Shown here piece by piece: positions 1 through 8,339 of a DNA stretch of 40,442 nucleotides. Both the position numbers and the translations under genes were made by a program. Source of the DNA: Actinoplanes sp. NBRC 103695 (GTDB lineage Bacteria > Actinomycetota > Actinomycetes > Mycobacteriales > Micromonosporaceae); the NCBI RefSeq assembly GCF_030269485.1, contig NZ_BSTL01000051.1, forward strand, positions 1 through 40,442. The letters run 5' to 3'. Numbering within the stretch: the first letter of the stretch is position 1; each line of letters starts with the position of its first letter. A model generated the notes under the pieces. That model saw only the letters and a program-made list of their open reading frames with translations, searched no databases and had not been told where the DNA came from.

Positions 1-1
1 G

Positions 2-1285
2 TTCTTCCAGGCGCTGTCGAAGCCGGTGATGAAGGCCGTCGACTGGGTGGTCGGAAAGATCGTCGGACTCGGCAAGAAAATCTGGGCCAAGATCAAGCCC
101 AAAGGCAAGAACAGCAAGGACGGCAAGGACGGGGCGAAGAATCCGGCCGACCGTGAGAAGGCCGCTGTCGCCGACGCCCAGAAGCTGCTCACGCCCGACG
201 CCACCCACGCCGGGGTGCAGGGCCGCCTGCCCGGCATCGCCCGCACCCACGGCGTCCCGTCGCTCAAGCTGGTCACCGACTCGCGCAACGACTCGGGCGA
301 GGTCGTACATGTGCAGACCGTGCGTGGCGACCAGAAGCAGATCGCCAAGCCCGACCCGGACGCCAACCCGAACACCGCGCTGCTCAAGAAGAACCACGAG
401 ATCGCGAGCATCGCCGCGAAGGAATTGGAGGCCTCCAAGGCCAAATACCCGGCGCCGGTCGTCTTCGAGGTCGACAAGGACCTGGCCAAGGACGTCAAGG
501 AGTCGGAGAAGAAGCTCGACCTCTACTTCCGGTCGAACTCGCGCAACGCCCAGAAATACGCCAAGGCGCTGACCGGCGGCGTGCCCGACAACGAGGTCAA
601 GGCGCTCGCCGACGAATACCACAAGGTCGGCGAGGACACGCAAGCGCTCGCCGCCAGGTTGCACACCGCGATGACCGCGCAGCCACCTCCGCTGGGCCCG
701 CTGCTCTCGCAGGCCAAGTTCGAGCCGTTCCTGCTGAAGGCGGTGAAGAACCTGGGCGGACAGACGACCGAGGTCCTCACCTGGTTCGCCAAGATCGCCC
801 ACATCCCGGGCGCCGAGAACGTGCTCAAGGACGTCGCGACCAGCCACACCACCGTGACCGGCGCGATCGGCGAGATCCGGTACGCCGCCTGGCTGCTCGA
901 CGAGGGCGTGAAGGTCACCCTGCTGGGTGAGACCTACATCAGCGCCAAGTCGGGGAAGTCGGTCAAGGGCATCGACATCGTCGTGAATCTCGGCGAGAAG
1001 GTCATCGAGTTCAAGAACTACGAGGGCATGAAGGACAAGTTCCCGTGGGACGCGCCCAAGCCGGCGACGGTCGCCGATCCGGTGAAGCTGGCGAAGTTCG
1101 AGAAGGGCCGGCGGGAACTGCAACAGCAACGACTCAACGAGTTCGAGGCGCAGGCGGCAAGGCACCGTGAACGGTGGCCCGACGCCGTCCTCGAATTCGT
1201 CTTCAAGGCTCCGCTCACCGACGTTCCGGCGGAGCTGACCGCCATCGCCGCGAAGTACGGCACGGTCAAGGAAGCGCCTTTCTGA
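2..1285 (+). CDS. C-terminal part of a polymorphic/eCIS-type toxin with a PD-(D/E)XK nuclease domain (5' end outside window)
   Basis: The frame is open from the first bases of the window, so the N-terminus is missing. What remains is a Lys/Gly-rich linker, a helical middle, and a C-terminal domain of about 140 residues. Counting from the GTG at 26, that domain has the order of a restriction-endonuclease-like fold: E283 in GEIRYA, D317 in GIDIVV, and E328-x-K330 in IEFKNY. The basic linker (VGLGKKIWAKIK) resembles the region after the metalloprotease-like core of actinobacterial DUF4157 proteins, which carry variable C-terminal toxins loaded into contractile injection systems; this resemblance is from memory. 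The inferred role is DNA cleavage in a target cell or compartment. A small acidic gene follows 29 bp downstream, the usual place for an immunity gene. The nuclease motif is seen in sequence; eCIS delivery is inference. Confidence 0.7.
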   Translation, partial: FFQALSKPVMKAVDWVVGKIVGLGKKIWAKIKPKGKNSKDGKDGAKNPADREKAAVADAQKLLTPDATHAGVQGRLPGIARTHGVPSLKLVTDSRNDSGEVVHVQTVRGDQKQIAKPDPDANPNTALLKKNHEIASIAAKELEASKAKYPAPVVFEVDKDLAKDVKESEKKLDLYFRSNSRNAQKYAKALTGGVPDNEVKALADEYHKVGEDTQALAARLHTAMTAQPPPLGPLLSQAKFEPFLLKAVKNLGGQTTEVLTWFAKIAHIPGAENVLKDVATSHTTVTGAIGEIRYAAWLLDEGVKVTLLGETYISAKSGKSVKGIDIVVNLGEKVIEFKNYEGMKDKFPWDAPKPATVADPVKLAKFEKGRRELQQQRLNEFEAQAARHRERWPDAVLEFVFKAPLTDVPAELTAIAAKYGTVKEAPF

Positions 1286-1314
1286 TGCCCGCCCGCACGT
1301 GACAGGATGCCAGC

Positions 1315-1857
1315 ATGGACGAGAAGATCCGGTTCATCGGCCTGGCCTATGACGACGACCGCGACGAGTCCACCGCGGCCGACCAGCAGCGCCTCGCCGA
1401 CGTCCTGCGGGGGCAGGGCTTCGCGTCCGCGCCCGCCGACGTCGGGCCGTCGCTGGAGGTGTGGTTGCCCGACCCGTCGAGCTTTCTGGCCTCGGTCCGC
1501 GTGGGTGACACCTGGATGCTCCAGATCGCCGTCGACGAGACCCGGCTCGACGAGGACCTCGACGAGAACCGGGGCGCCGTCGACGCGCTGGCCCGGCTGA
1601 TCGGCATCGGCACCGAGTTCGCCGGCTCGTACCTGGGGTTCGTCACCGTGGACGACGATGACGACCTGTCCTTCATGGAGGAGGACCCGCCGGTCCAGCT
1701 CGAGCAGCCGCTCGCGGCGGTCTATCTGGGACGCCGCTACCTGAGCGACTGGCCGGACGAGCCGGACTGGGCCGCGAACCCGAAAGCGCGCTGGGAGCTC
1801 CCGGACGGGGTCCTGCTGGTGCCGGCCGCCTCCCCGCTCGAGGTCACCCGGTCCTAG
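1315..1857 (+). CDS. Small acidic hypothetical protein, candidate immunity protein
   Basis: A 180-aa soluble protein with no signal peptide or membrane segment and many Asp/Glu clusters, for example four consecutive Asp near residue 120 followed by MEEDPP. I do not recognise a family. The ATG at 1315 has AGGA seven bases upstream and lies 29 bp after the stop of the nuclease-toxin gene on the same strand, so the two are probably co-transcribed. A small acidic protein directly behind a C-terminal nuclease domain is the classic arrangement of a cognate immunity protein, since acidic surfaces often mimic DNA. Function is inferred from context and composition only. The next gene has its own promoter and is probably not part of the unit. 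Confidence 0.65.
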   Translation: MDEKIRFIGLAYDDDRDESTAADQQRLADVLRGQGFASAPADVGPSLEVWLPDPSSFLASVRVGDTWMLQIAVDETRLDEDLDENRGAVDALARLIGIGTEFAGSYLGFVTVDDDDDLSFMEEDPPVQLEQPLAAVYLGRRYLSDWPDEPDWAANPKARWELPDGVLLVPAASPLEVTRS

Positions 1858-1870
1858 CTCCGGTGTGAAT

Positions 1871-1884
1871 CTGCGCCATACAGG
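1871..1884 (+). repeat. Copy 1 of a 14-bp intergenic element CTGCGCCATACAGG
   Basis: The same 14 bases recur at 39499-39512, again in the non-coding space ahead of a gene. Nearby bases are partly shared: GTGAA upstream, and TCG then AG downstream. A 14-mer repeat alone is not rare in a window this size, so the shared position and flanks are the main support. Confidence 0.3.
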
Positions 1885-1894
1885 CGTCGAAGGA

Positions 1895-1923
1895 TTTCCA
1901 TCCGTCTCCGTGAGCGTTAGCAT
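1895..1923 (+). promoter_or_regulatory. Putative leaderless promoter of the metallopeptidase gene
   Basis: TAGCAT at 1918-1923 fits the actinobacterial -10 pattern TANNNT and lies seven bases before the GTG at 1931. TTTCCA at 1895-1900, 17 bp further upstream, is a weak -35 match. Together they favour the GTG at 1931 over the upstream in-frame ATG at 1865, which would add a 22-residue extension ahead of the signal peptide. Confidence 0.4.
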
Positions 1924-1930
1924 CCCCGCT

Positions 1931-3322
1931 GTGAAGATGCTGAAACTGCTCTCTCCCCTGGTCATCGCCGGTGTCGTCGCCGCGGCGGGCACACCCGCGC
2001 AGGCCGCCCCGCCGACCGTGCCGGACGGCCTCCGCCAGGTCCAGGTCCGGCAGTCGCTGCTCGGCACCCACACCTGGTACCAGCAGCTCTACCAGGGCAT
2101 CCCGGTGCTCGGCGGCTACTACGCGACGCACACCGCGGCGGCTGCGAAGCCGACCGTGACCGACGGCCGCAAGCAGGTCACCGGCCTGGCCAGGACGTCC
2201 GCCGGCATCACCGGTGACCGGGCGAAGTCGGCAGTGGCGGGTCGCCTCAAGCGGCAGCCGCAGGGCGCGCAGCTGATGGTCGTGCCGGGCAGCCCGGCGA
2301 AGCTGGCCTGGGTGACGCTGACCGCGTCGCCGGGCGGCACCGTGCGGTCGGTTCTGGACGCGAGCTCCGGGGCGCTGCTCAAGGAGGAGCGCACGATCCA
2401 GGAGGCGGACGGCAGGGGGCAGGTCTTCGACCCCAACCCGGTGGTGAAGCTGCAGGACGAGTCGCTGACCGATGAGGACGACGCGGCGAGCGCGATCCCG
2501 GCGGCGGCCTACCGGACGGTCAAGCTGACCAACCTGGACGACGGCAAGGACACGCTGCAGGGCGAGTACGCCAACAACATCAGCGACAACGCGGTCACCT
2601 CGCCGAAGCGGGTCTACAAGTTCGACCGGGAGAACGACCACTTCGAAGAGGTCAACACCTACTACAGCCTGACCGAGGCGCAGAAGTACATCCACCGGCT
2701 CGGCTTCACCGACGTCAACAACGAGCCGCAGGACTTCCGGACCACCGGGTTCGAGGACGACAACTCGTACTACGACGACTCGGACGACTCGATCACGTTC
2801 GGCACCGGCGGCGTGGACGACGCCGAGGACAACGAGGTGATCTGGCACGAGTACGGCCACGCGATCCAGGCCGACCAGGTGCCCGACTACGGCCTGTCCG
2901 AGGAGGCCGGCGCGATCGGCGAGGGCTTCGGCGACTACTTCGCGGTCACGATGACCCAGGCGACCAGCCCGGACACCGCGGTGACGCCGTGGGCCTGCGT
3001 GATGGACTGGGACGCCACGTCGTACACGTCGGACGAGCCGCATTGCCTGCGCCGCACCGACGGCACCAAGGTCTACCCGGAGGACCTGGACGGCGAGGTC
3101 CACGACGACGGCGAGATCTGGTCGCGCGCGCTGTGGGACATCAACAAGTCGCTGGGCCGGCGTAACGCCAACCGCGTGATCCTGGAGGCGCACTTCCTGT
3201 TCGCCCCGGACACCGACATGCCGGCCGCGGCGACCCACACCGTGGCCACCGCCCGCACGCTGCTCGGCAAGGGCGCCGAGGCCAAGGTCAAGGCCGCCTT
3301 CGTGGACCGCGGCATTCTCTGA
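1931..3322 (+). CDS. Secreted thermolysin-like zinc metallopeptidase (M4/M36-type)
   Basis: A 463-aa secreted protease of the gluzincin type. An N-terminal signal peptide (hydrophobic LLSPLVIAGVVAAAG, cleavage after AQA) is followed by an FTP-like propeptide region of about 180 residues, then the catalytic part. The zinc site is H306-E307-Y-G-H310 (HEYGH), with E331 in GEGFGDYFA as the expected third ligand 21 residues on, the spacing seen in thermolysin and fungalysin relatives. An acidic stretch rich in Asp before the active site could bind calcium. The GTG at 1931 is chosen because the signal peptide starts there and a -10 box sits seven bases upstream. Probable role: extracellular protein degradation. 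The gene converges on the penicillin-binding protein gene, with 13 bp between the stop codons. M4 versus M36 assignment is uncertain. Confidence 0.85.
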   Translation: MKMLKLLSPLVIAGVVAAAGTPAQAAPPTVPDGLRQVQVRQSLLGTHTWYQQLYQGIPVLGGYYATHTAAAAKPTVTDGRKQVTGLARTSAGITGDRAKSAVAGRLKRQPQGAQLMVVPGSPAKLAWVTLTASPGGTVRSVLDASSGALLKEERTIQEADGRGQVFDPNPVVKLQDESLTDEDDAASAIPAAAYRTVKLTNLDDGKDTLQGEYANNISDNAVTSPKRVYKFDRENDHFEEVNTYYSLTEAQKYIHRLGFTDVNNEPQDFRTTGFEDDNSYYDDSDDSITFGTGGVDDAEDNEVIWHEYGHAIQADQVPDYGLSEEAGAIGEGFGDYFAVTMTQATSPDTAVTPWACVMDWDATSYTSDEPHCLRRTDGTKVYPEDLDGEVHDDGEIWSRALWDINKSLGRRNANRVILEAHFLFAPDTDMPAAATHTVATARTLLGKGAEAKVKAAFVDRGIL

Positions 3323-3335
3323 TCGAGCTCGACCT

Positions 3336-5315
3336 CTAACCGCCGAAGGCGAGGGCCGGGCTGGGAACGGGGAAGTCCGGGTAGCCGCTGTCGCGCGCAG
3401 CCGCACGCAGGGTGCGCGCGACGGCGGTGACCACCCGGGACTCGATCGCGCTGCCCACGTGGTCGGCGGGGTCGGTCGGGTCGTTGGCGATGCCGGCCGC
3501 GGCGACCGCGGGCGTGAAGCCGACGAACGTCTCGGTGGTGTTGTCCTCGGTGCTGCCGGTCTTCCCGGCCACCGGTTTCCCGCCGAAGATGCCCGCCACC
3601 TGCTGCGCCGTCCCGCCGTCGCAGTTCTGATAGGCGCTCTGCTCCCCGACCGGGCACCTGGCCGCGTCCGCCGCCGCGTGGGCGATGTCCGGCGGCAGCG
3701 CTTGGCGGCAGCGCGAAGCGACCGCCGTCCCGTTGATCGACAACACCGGCGTGGGCGCACAGTAGACCCCGCCGGCCCCGATCGTCGCGTACGCCGAGGC
3801 GAGCTCCAGCGGCGTCGTGTCGACCACGCCCAGCGTGAACGACCCCCAGCCGGACGTGTCCCCGGCGGCCATCCGCGCGTCGGCCGGCGCGCTGAAGCTG
3901 ATCCCCAGGTTCTTCGCCTCGTCCACCGCCGCCGACGGCCCGACCTGCTCCTCGAGGTGCACGAAGTAGGTGTTCACCGACCGGCCGAACGCGTCCCACA
4001 TGGTCCGCTGCCCGTCCATCCAGGCCGGGTTGTCGTTGCCGGGACAATAGCGACCGTCGCAGTTGCCGGGCCCGTCGTCCGGCCAGTGCGTCCTCAGCTT
4101 GGCCGGCGCGTCGAAGCCGGTGTTGAGCGGCATCCCGGCCCTCAGCGCGGCCAGCATCGTGAACAGCTTGAACGTCGAGCCGGAGGGATAGCCCGCCACA
4201 TTGCTGACCAGTGGATCGACCGTCTCACCCGGCGCGGTGCCGTAATGCCGGTTCACGGCCAGCGCGAGCACGTGCCCGGTCCCCGGCTGCACGACAGCGA
4301 TCGGCAGCGCTTTCCGGTTCTTGTCCGAATAGACCGACCGCGCCGCTTTCCCCGCGGCGGACTGCACCTCCGGAGAGAGCGTCGTGACGATCGTGTAGCC
4401 ACCGGTCCGCAGCGCGTGGTCCCCGCCCAGTCCCGGCTGGGCGTCCCACCACCGCTGCACGTAGTCGCAGAAGAAGTCACGGCAGCCGCTCGCTGTGGTC
4501 GTACCCGTGAAGTGCAGTTTCTCGGAGGCCGCGGCAGACTGCTGGGCCGCGCTGATCGCGCCGGTCCGGGCCATCGCGTCAAGGACATAGAGCTGACGGG
4601 TACGCGCCTGAGCACGGTCCCCGCTGACCGGATTGTCCGAGTCCGGCGACTGGACGACGCCCGCGACCAGTGCCGCCTGGGCCAGGTCGAGCCGCCCGGG
4701 CGACACCCCGAAGAAGCGCCGGGCGGCCGCGTCGATCCCGTAGGCGCCGTCGCCGAAGTACGCGATGTTCAGATAGTTGTCGAGGATCCGCTGCTTGCTG
4801 AGGCGCCGTTCGAGCTCGACCGCGTACTCCGCCTCGCGGATCTTGCGGGCCGGGGTGTCGGCGGTCGCTTCGGCTCGGGCGGCGGGCGTGGCGTGCGGGT
4901 CCTCCTTGAGCGCGTTGCGCACCAGTTGCATGGTCAGCGTCGACGCGCCCTGCCCGGCATGCCCGGACCCGGCGTCGGCGACCAGCGCCCGCAGCACGCC
5001 CCGCGGGTCGACGCCGCCGTGCTCGTAGAACCGGGTGTCCTCGGCCGCCACGATCGCCTGCCGCATGACCGGCGCGATCGCGGTCAGGGCGACGTCGTGC
5101 CGGTCCTCGTCGTAGAACGTGGCGATCTGCGTCTTCCCGTCCGCGGCGTACACCCGGGTGACCTGGTCGGTGACCGGGTCGAGCACCTGCGCCGGCAGCT
5201 CCGGCCGGCGCGTCCTCGTGACCGCGCGGGCCGCGAGACCGGTGGGTACGGCCACCGCCACGGCCAGCGCGGTCACGAACAGAAGGACACCACCGAGCCG
5301 GGCCAGAACACGCAT
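3336..5315 (-). CDS. Bifunctional penicillin-binding protein (GT51 transglycosylase + transpeptidase)
   Basis: A 659-aa class A PBP that polymerises and cross-links peptidoglycan at the outer face of the membrane. One membrane anchor lies at residues 7-30. The glycosyltransferase 51 domain carries AEDTRFYEHGG (catalytic E92) and GASTLTMQL (about 123-131). The transpeptidase domain carries S380-T-F-K383 (SxxK), S446-V-N448 (SxN) and K585-T-G587 (KTG), so all active-site motifs are intact. Several Cys in the transpeptidase domain (419, 424, 519, 536, 554, 565) could form disulfides outside the cell. The ATG at 5315 opens directly on the membrane anchor. The gene lies 104 bp behind the GGDEF-EAL gene on the same strand, with a small inverted repeat between, so it may have its own promoter. 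It is shorter than vegetative PonA-type PBPs and has no PASTA domain. Confidence 0.93.
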   Translation of the reverse strand: MRVLARLGGVLLFVTALAVAVAVPTGLAARAVTRTRRPELPAQVLDPVTDQVTRVYAADGKTQIATFYDEDRHDVALTAIAPVMRQAIVAAEDTRFYEHGGVDPRGVLRALVADAGSGHAGQGASTLTMQLVRNALKEDPHATPAARAEATADTPARKIREAEYAVELERRLSKQRILDNYLNIAYFGDGAYGIDAAARRFFGVSPGRLDLAQAALVAGVVQSPDSDNPVSGDRAQARTRQLYVLDAMARTGAISAAQQSAAASEKLHFTGTTTASGCRDFFCDYVQRWWDAQPGLGGDHALRTGGYTIVTTLSPEVQSAAGKAARSVYSDKNRKALPIAVVQPGTGHVLALAVNRHYGTAPGETVDPLVSNVAGYPSGSTFKLFTMLAALRAGMPLNTGFDAPAKLRTHWPDDGPGNCDGRYCPGNDNPAWMDGQRTMWDAFGRSVNTYFVHLEEQVGPSAAVDEAKNLGISFSAPADARMAAGDTSGWGSFTLGVVDTTPLELASAYATIGAGGVYCAPTPVLSINGTAVASRCRQALPPDIAHAAADAARCPVGEQSAYQNCDGGTAQQVAGIFGGKPVAGKTGSTEDNTTETFVGFTPAVAAAGIANDPTDPADHVGSAIESRVVTAVARTLRAAARDSGYPDFPVPSPALAFGG

Positions 5316-5337
5316 GAAACCATTCGGTACACCCGAA

Positions 5338-5359
5338 AACTGAGATCCAGCTGTCAGTT
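5338..5359. other. Small inverted repeat between the GGDEF-EAL and PBP genes
   Basis: The arms AACTGA and TCAGTT are separated by ten bases. On the minus strand the hairpin lies 82 bp past the end of the GGDEF-EAL gene and is followed by TTTCGG, so it could be a weak terminator or a regulatory site ahead of the PBP gene. A second small repeat, TTCGG/CCGAA, lies next to it at about 5323-5337. Neither is strong enough for a firm call. Confidence 0.25.
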
Positions 5360-5419
5360 GACGGGCGAGATCATGCCGCCGCTGATCGTCAGGTCGGCAG
5401 CATCCCCCGATGATTCTGC

Positions 5420-7624
5420 TCAGCGGGCCGTTATCGGAAGAGTGAGCCGCATCATCGGGTCCGGAACCGGCCTGCCGAAATGGTAGCCCTGGGCCAGCCG
5501 GTAGCCGAGGCGGTACAGCTCGTCGGCCTGCTCGGCGGTCTCGACGCCCTCGGCGACCGTGGTCAGGCCCAGCCCGTTGCCGATGTCGATCAGGGACGTC
5601 GCGATGACCGCGTGCCGGCCCGACGCGGTGATGTTGTCGATGAACGACTTGTCGACCTTGAGGATGTCCACCGGCACCGACTGCAGCAGGCCCAGCGAGG
5701 AGTGGCCGGTGCCGAAGTCGTCCAGCGCGATACGGACGCCCAGCGCCCGGATCTGGTGCAGCGCCTCCAGCGCCCGGCCGCCCTCGAAGACGGCCGTCTC
5801 GGTGACCTCGATCGCCAGCGCCGAGGCGGGCAGCCCGCTCGCGGCCAGCGCCTCCCGGACCAGGTCGACGAAGCCCTGCTGGCCGAGCTGGCGGGCGGAG
5901 GCGTTCACGCTGACGCGTTCGGGCGCGCGGTCGCCGTACTCGTCCCGCCAGGCCGCGGCCTGGAAGCAGGCCGACCGCAGGATCCACGCGCCCAGCTCGA
6001 CGATCAGGCCGTTGCGCTCGGCCACCGGGATGAAGTCGACCGGGCCGACCAGGCCACGCTCCGGGTGCTGCCAGCGCACCAGCGTCTCCACCGCGACCAT
6101 CCGGCCCTCCGGCAGTGTCACGATCGGCTGGAAGAACAGCCGGAACTGCTGGGCGTCCAGGGCCGCCCGCAGTTCCGCCCCGAGCTGGGCCTCCGCGCTC
6201 GCCCGCTCGTCCAGACCGGGGTCGTACTCGCGGTGCCGCACGCCCTGCTTCTTGGCGGCGTACATCGCGATGTCGGCGCGGCGCAGCACCTCGAACGGGT
6301 CGTCCAGGCCGGTGCCGTCCGCGCTGCCGATGCTCGCCGAGATCAGCAGCTCGTGCTCGCCCACCCGGATCGCCTCGTGCAGCGTCCCGGTCAGCCGTTC
6401 CACCACGACGGGCAGGTCGCCGGGGCGGGCGTTCGGCAGCAGCACGGCGAACTCGTCCCCGCCCATCCGCGCGACCAGGCTGTCCGGGTGCACCGCGTTG
6501 CGCAGGCGCTCGGCCAGGACGATCAGCAGCCCGTCGCCGACCGCGTGGCCGAGGTCGTCGTTGACCTCCTTGAAGCCGTTCAGGTCGAGCAGCAGCACGT
6601 GCGGCCGCTTGGTGGGTACCAGGACGGCTCGCACCTCCTGCTCGAAGCGGCGGCGGTTGGCCAGGCTGGTCAGGTCGTCCCGCATGGCCAGGTCGGCGAG
6701 CTGCAGGGACTGCCGCTGCACCATCGCGACGGAACCGGACAGACGTACCAGGACCAGGAGGAACAGCACGATGCCGCAGGCGCCGATGGCGTAGCGCCGG
6801 CTCGCGTCCACGGTCGGCAGGAACAGCAGGCCCGGCGCGAACAACGACGTGCAGGCCAGCAGCACGAGGCGTCGCCGGGTCATCCGGCCCTCCGGACGGC
6901 CCTCGCCCCGGGCACTCATCGAGGGGTGCAGCGCGGCGGCCGCCCAGAAGAGGTACGAGAACAGGAAGGCGGCGTCGAGGACAGCCGAGTTGCCGTCGGA
7001 GTAGAGCGACAGCACCGCGAAGCTGATGTCGGACGCGAGCAGCAGCAGCACGCCCACCCCGAGCAGGCGCGAGCTGGGCGACCCCTTCCGCCCGTCGGTG
7101 AACAGCCCTGCGAGCAGGAAGAGCAGCATGGCGTCGCCGGCCGGATAGGCGACCCCGATCAGCCGCTCCAGCAGCGAGGCGTCCGAGTCCACCGCGATCG
7201 GCTGGATCACGAAGATCCACAGCACCAGCCCGAGGCTCGTCCCCACGATCGCGGCGTCGATGAAGCCCGACCCGATCCGCCGCGCACGCAGCAGGGTCAA
7301 CAGACCAACGACCATCATCGGGTACGCCGAGAGGTAGAACGCGTCGGCGATCGAGGGGTACGGCTCCTGCTGCAGCACGTACTCGTAGAACTCGTAGACC
7401 AGGTCGCCGATCACCCAGACGAACTGTCCCGCGGCGAACCAGAGCCACATCGCCGCACGCGGCGGCCGATGGATCCGCACGCCGGCCAGGATCGCGGCCA
7501 CCGAGGCCAGCCCGATCACGTTGTAGGCGATGTCCTGCGGCAGTCCTTCCGGCAGCAGGCGCCACCCGGCCAGGGCGAGCACACCCGCCACCAGCCAGCC
7601 CAACCAGATCCGCCCAGAACGCAC
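5420..7624 (-). CDS. Membrane-bound GGDEF-EAL cyclic-di-GMP protein
   Basis: A 734-aa protein with an N-terminal block of about eight to ten membrane helices (residues 5-295), then GGDEF and EAL domains. The diguanylate cyclase signature is intact (GGDEF at 388-392). No RxxD inhibitory site is seen at the usual place before it. In the phosphodiesterase domain the EAL signature reads ETL at 513-515, while the second hallmark DDFGTG is intact, so hydrolytic activity is possible. The protein should make or degrade the second messenger c-di-GMP in response to a membrane signal. The GTG at 7624 starts seven bases after the stop of the ABC ATPase gene, with GGGGGAGGG of that gene's 3' end as a distant ribosome binding site, so it is probably the last gene of the importer operon. 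The membrane sensor family was not identified. Confidence 0.87.
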   Translation of the reverse strand: MRSGRIWLGWLVAGVLALAGWRLLPEGLPQDIAYNVIGLASVAAILAGVRIHRPPRAAMWLWFAAGQFVWVIGDLVYEFYEYVLQQEPYPSIADAFYLSAYPMMVVGLLTLLRARRIGSGFIDAAIVGTSLGLVLWIFVIQPIAVDSDASLLERLIGVAYPAGDAMLLFLLAGLFTDGRKGSPSSRLLGVGVLLLLASDISFAVLSLYSDGNSAVLDAAFLFSYLFWAAAALHPSMSARGEGRPEGRMTRRRLVLLACTSLFAPGLLFLPTVDASRRYAIGACGIVLFLLVLVRLSGSVAMVQRQSLQLADLAMRDDLTSLANRRRFEQEVRAVLVPTKRPHVLLLDLNGFKEVNDDLGHAVGDGLLIVLAERLRNAVHPDSLVARMGGDEFAVLLPNARPGDLPVVVERLTGTLHEAIRVGEHELLISASIGSADGTGLDDPFEVLRRADIAMYAAKKQGVRHREYDPGLDERASAEAQLGAELRAALDAQQFRLFFQPIVTLPEGRMVAVETLVRWQHPERGLVGPVDFIPVAERNGLIVELGAWILRSACFQAAAWRDEYGDRAPERVSVNASARQLGQQGFVDLVREALAASGLPASALAIEVTETAVFEGGRALEALHQIRALGVRIALDDFGTGHSSLGLLQSVPVDILKVDKSFIDNITASGRHAVIATSLIDIGNGLGLTTVAEGVETAEQADELYRLGYRLAQGYHFGRPVPDPMMRLTLPITAR

Positions 7625-7631
7625 AACCGTG

Positions 7632-8339
7632 CTATCGGCTGCCCTCCCCCGAACCTGAGAGAGCGACGGGCACACCGAGCAGATCGAGCAATTCCCGACG
7701 TAACTCCCCGAAACCGGGCATGTCCTGCGCCCGCGGGTAGGCCAGCGGGACCGCCACCTCGGCGGCGATCCGCCCGCCGTCCAGCACCAGCGCCCGGTCG
7801 GCGAGTAGCAGCGCCTCGTCGACGTCGTGCGTGACCAGCAGGGCGGCGAACCCGTGCCGGGACCGCAACCGGCCGAAGAGCTCCTGCATCCGCAGCCGGG
7901 TGAGGGCGTCCAGCGCCCCGAACGGCTCGTCCAGCAGCAGGACCTCCGGCTCCCGGGCCAGCGCCCGGGCGAACGCGACCCGCTGCAACTGGCCGCCGGA
8001 CAGCTCGGCCGGCCAGGCCCGCGCCCGGTCCGCGAGACCGACCTCCGCCAGGGCGGCCCGGCAGCGTTCCCGGGCGTTCGGCACGCCCAGGCCGACGTTG
8101 TCGATGACCCGCTTCCACGGGAGCAGGCGGTGCTCCTGGAAGACGACCGCGTGTCTGGGCGGGACGGTGAACTCGCCGGTGGCGTCCGGGTCGAGGCCGG
8201 CCAGGATACGCAGCAGCGTGCTCTTGCCGGAGCCGCTGCCGCCGAGCAGGGCGACCACCTCGCCGTCACCCACGGTCAGGTCGACGCCGTCCAGCACGCG
8301 GACCGCCCCGAAGGACCGCCGGACCCCGTTCGCCCTCAT
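7632..8339 (-). CDS. ssuB: ABC transporter ATPase, sulfonate/nitrate/taurine type
   Basis: A 235-aa ATP-binding subunit that powers import. Walker A is GGSGSGKST (about residues 34-42), the Q-loop lies in VVFQEHRLLPW, the ABC signature is LSGGQLQRVAFARAL, Walker B is VLLLDEPFGALD, and the switch His is in LLVTHD. The Q-loop and D-loop sequences are typical of the SsuB/TauB/NrtD group. The ATG at 8339 overlaps the permease stop as ATGA. The two components upstream (permease, binding protein) complete a standard importer, and a c-di-GMP protein follows seven bases downstream. Substrate is assigned from family and from the divergent flavin monooxygenase; aliphatic sulfonate is likely but nitrate, taurine or thiamine-precursor uptake is not excluded. 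Confidence 0.87.
   Translation of the reverse strand: MRANGVRRSFGAVRVLDGVDLTVGDGEVVALLGGSGSGKSTLLRILAGLDPDATGEFTVPPRHAVVFQEHRLLPWKRVIDNVGLGVPNARERCRAALAEVGLADRARAWPAELSGGQLQRVAFARALAREPEVLLLDEPFGALDALTRLRMQELFGRLRSRHGFAALLVTHDVDEALLLADRALVLDGGRIAAEVAVPLAYPRAQDMPGFGELRRELLDLLGVPVALSGSGEGSR

Noticed and set aside
1844..3760. Long minus-strand frame opposite the metallopeptidase gene
   Set aside because: Arg- and Val-rich composition typical of the antisense of high-GC coding DNA; no domain, and the plus strand carries a complete protease with HEYGH.
3336..7565. A single very long minus-strand reading frame through the PBP and GGDEF-EAL region
   Set aside because: Only its last 659 codons encode the PBP. 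The upstream part is an out-of-frame shadow of the GGDEF-EAL gene with Arg/Gly/Pro-rich noise, and the PBP membrane anchor starts at 5315.
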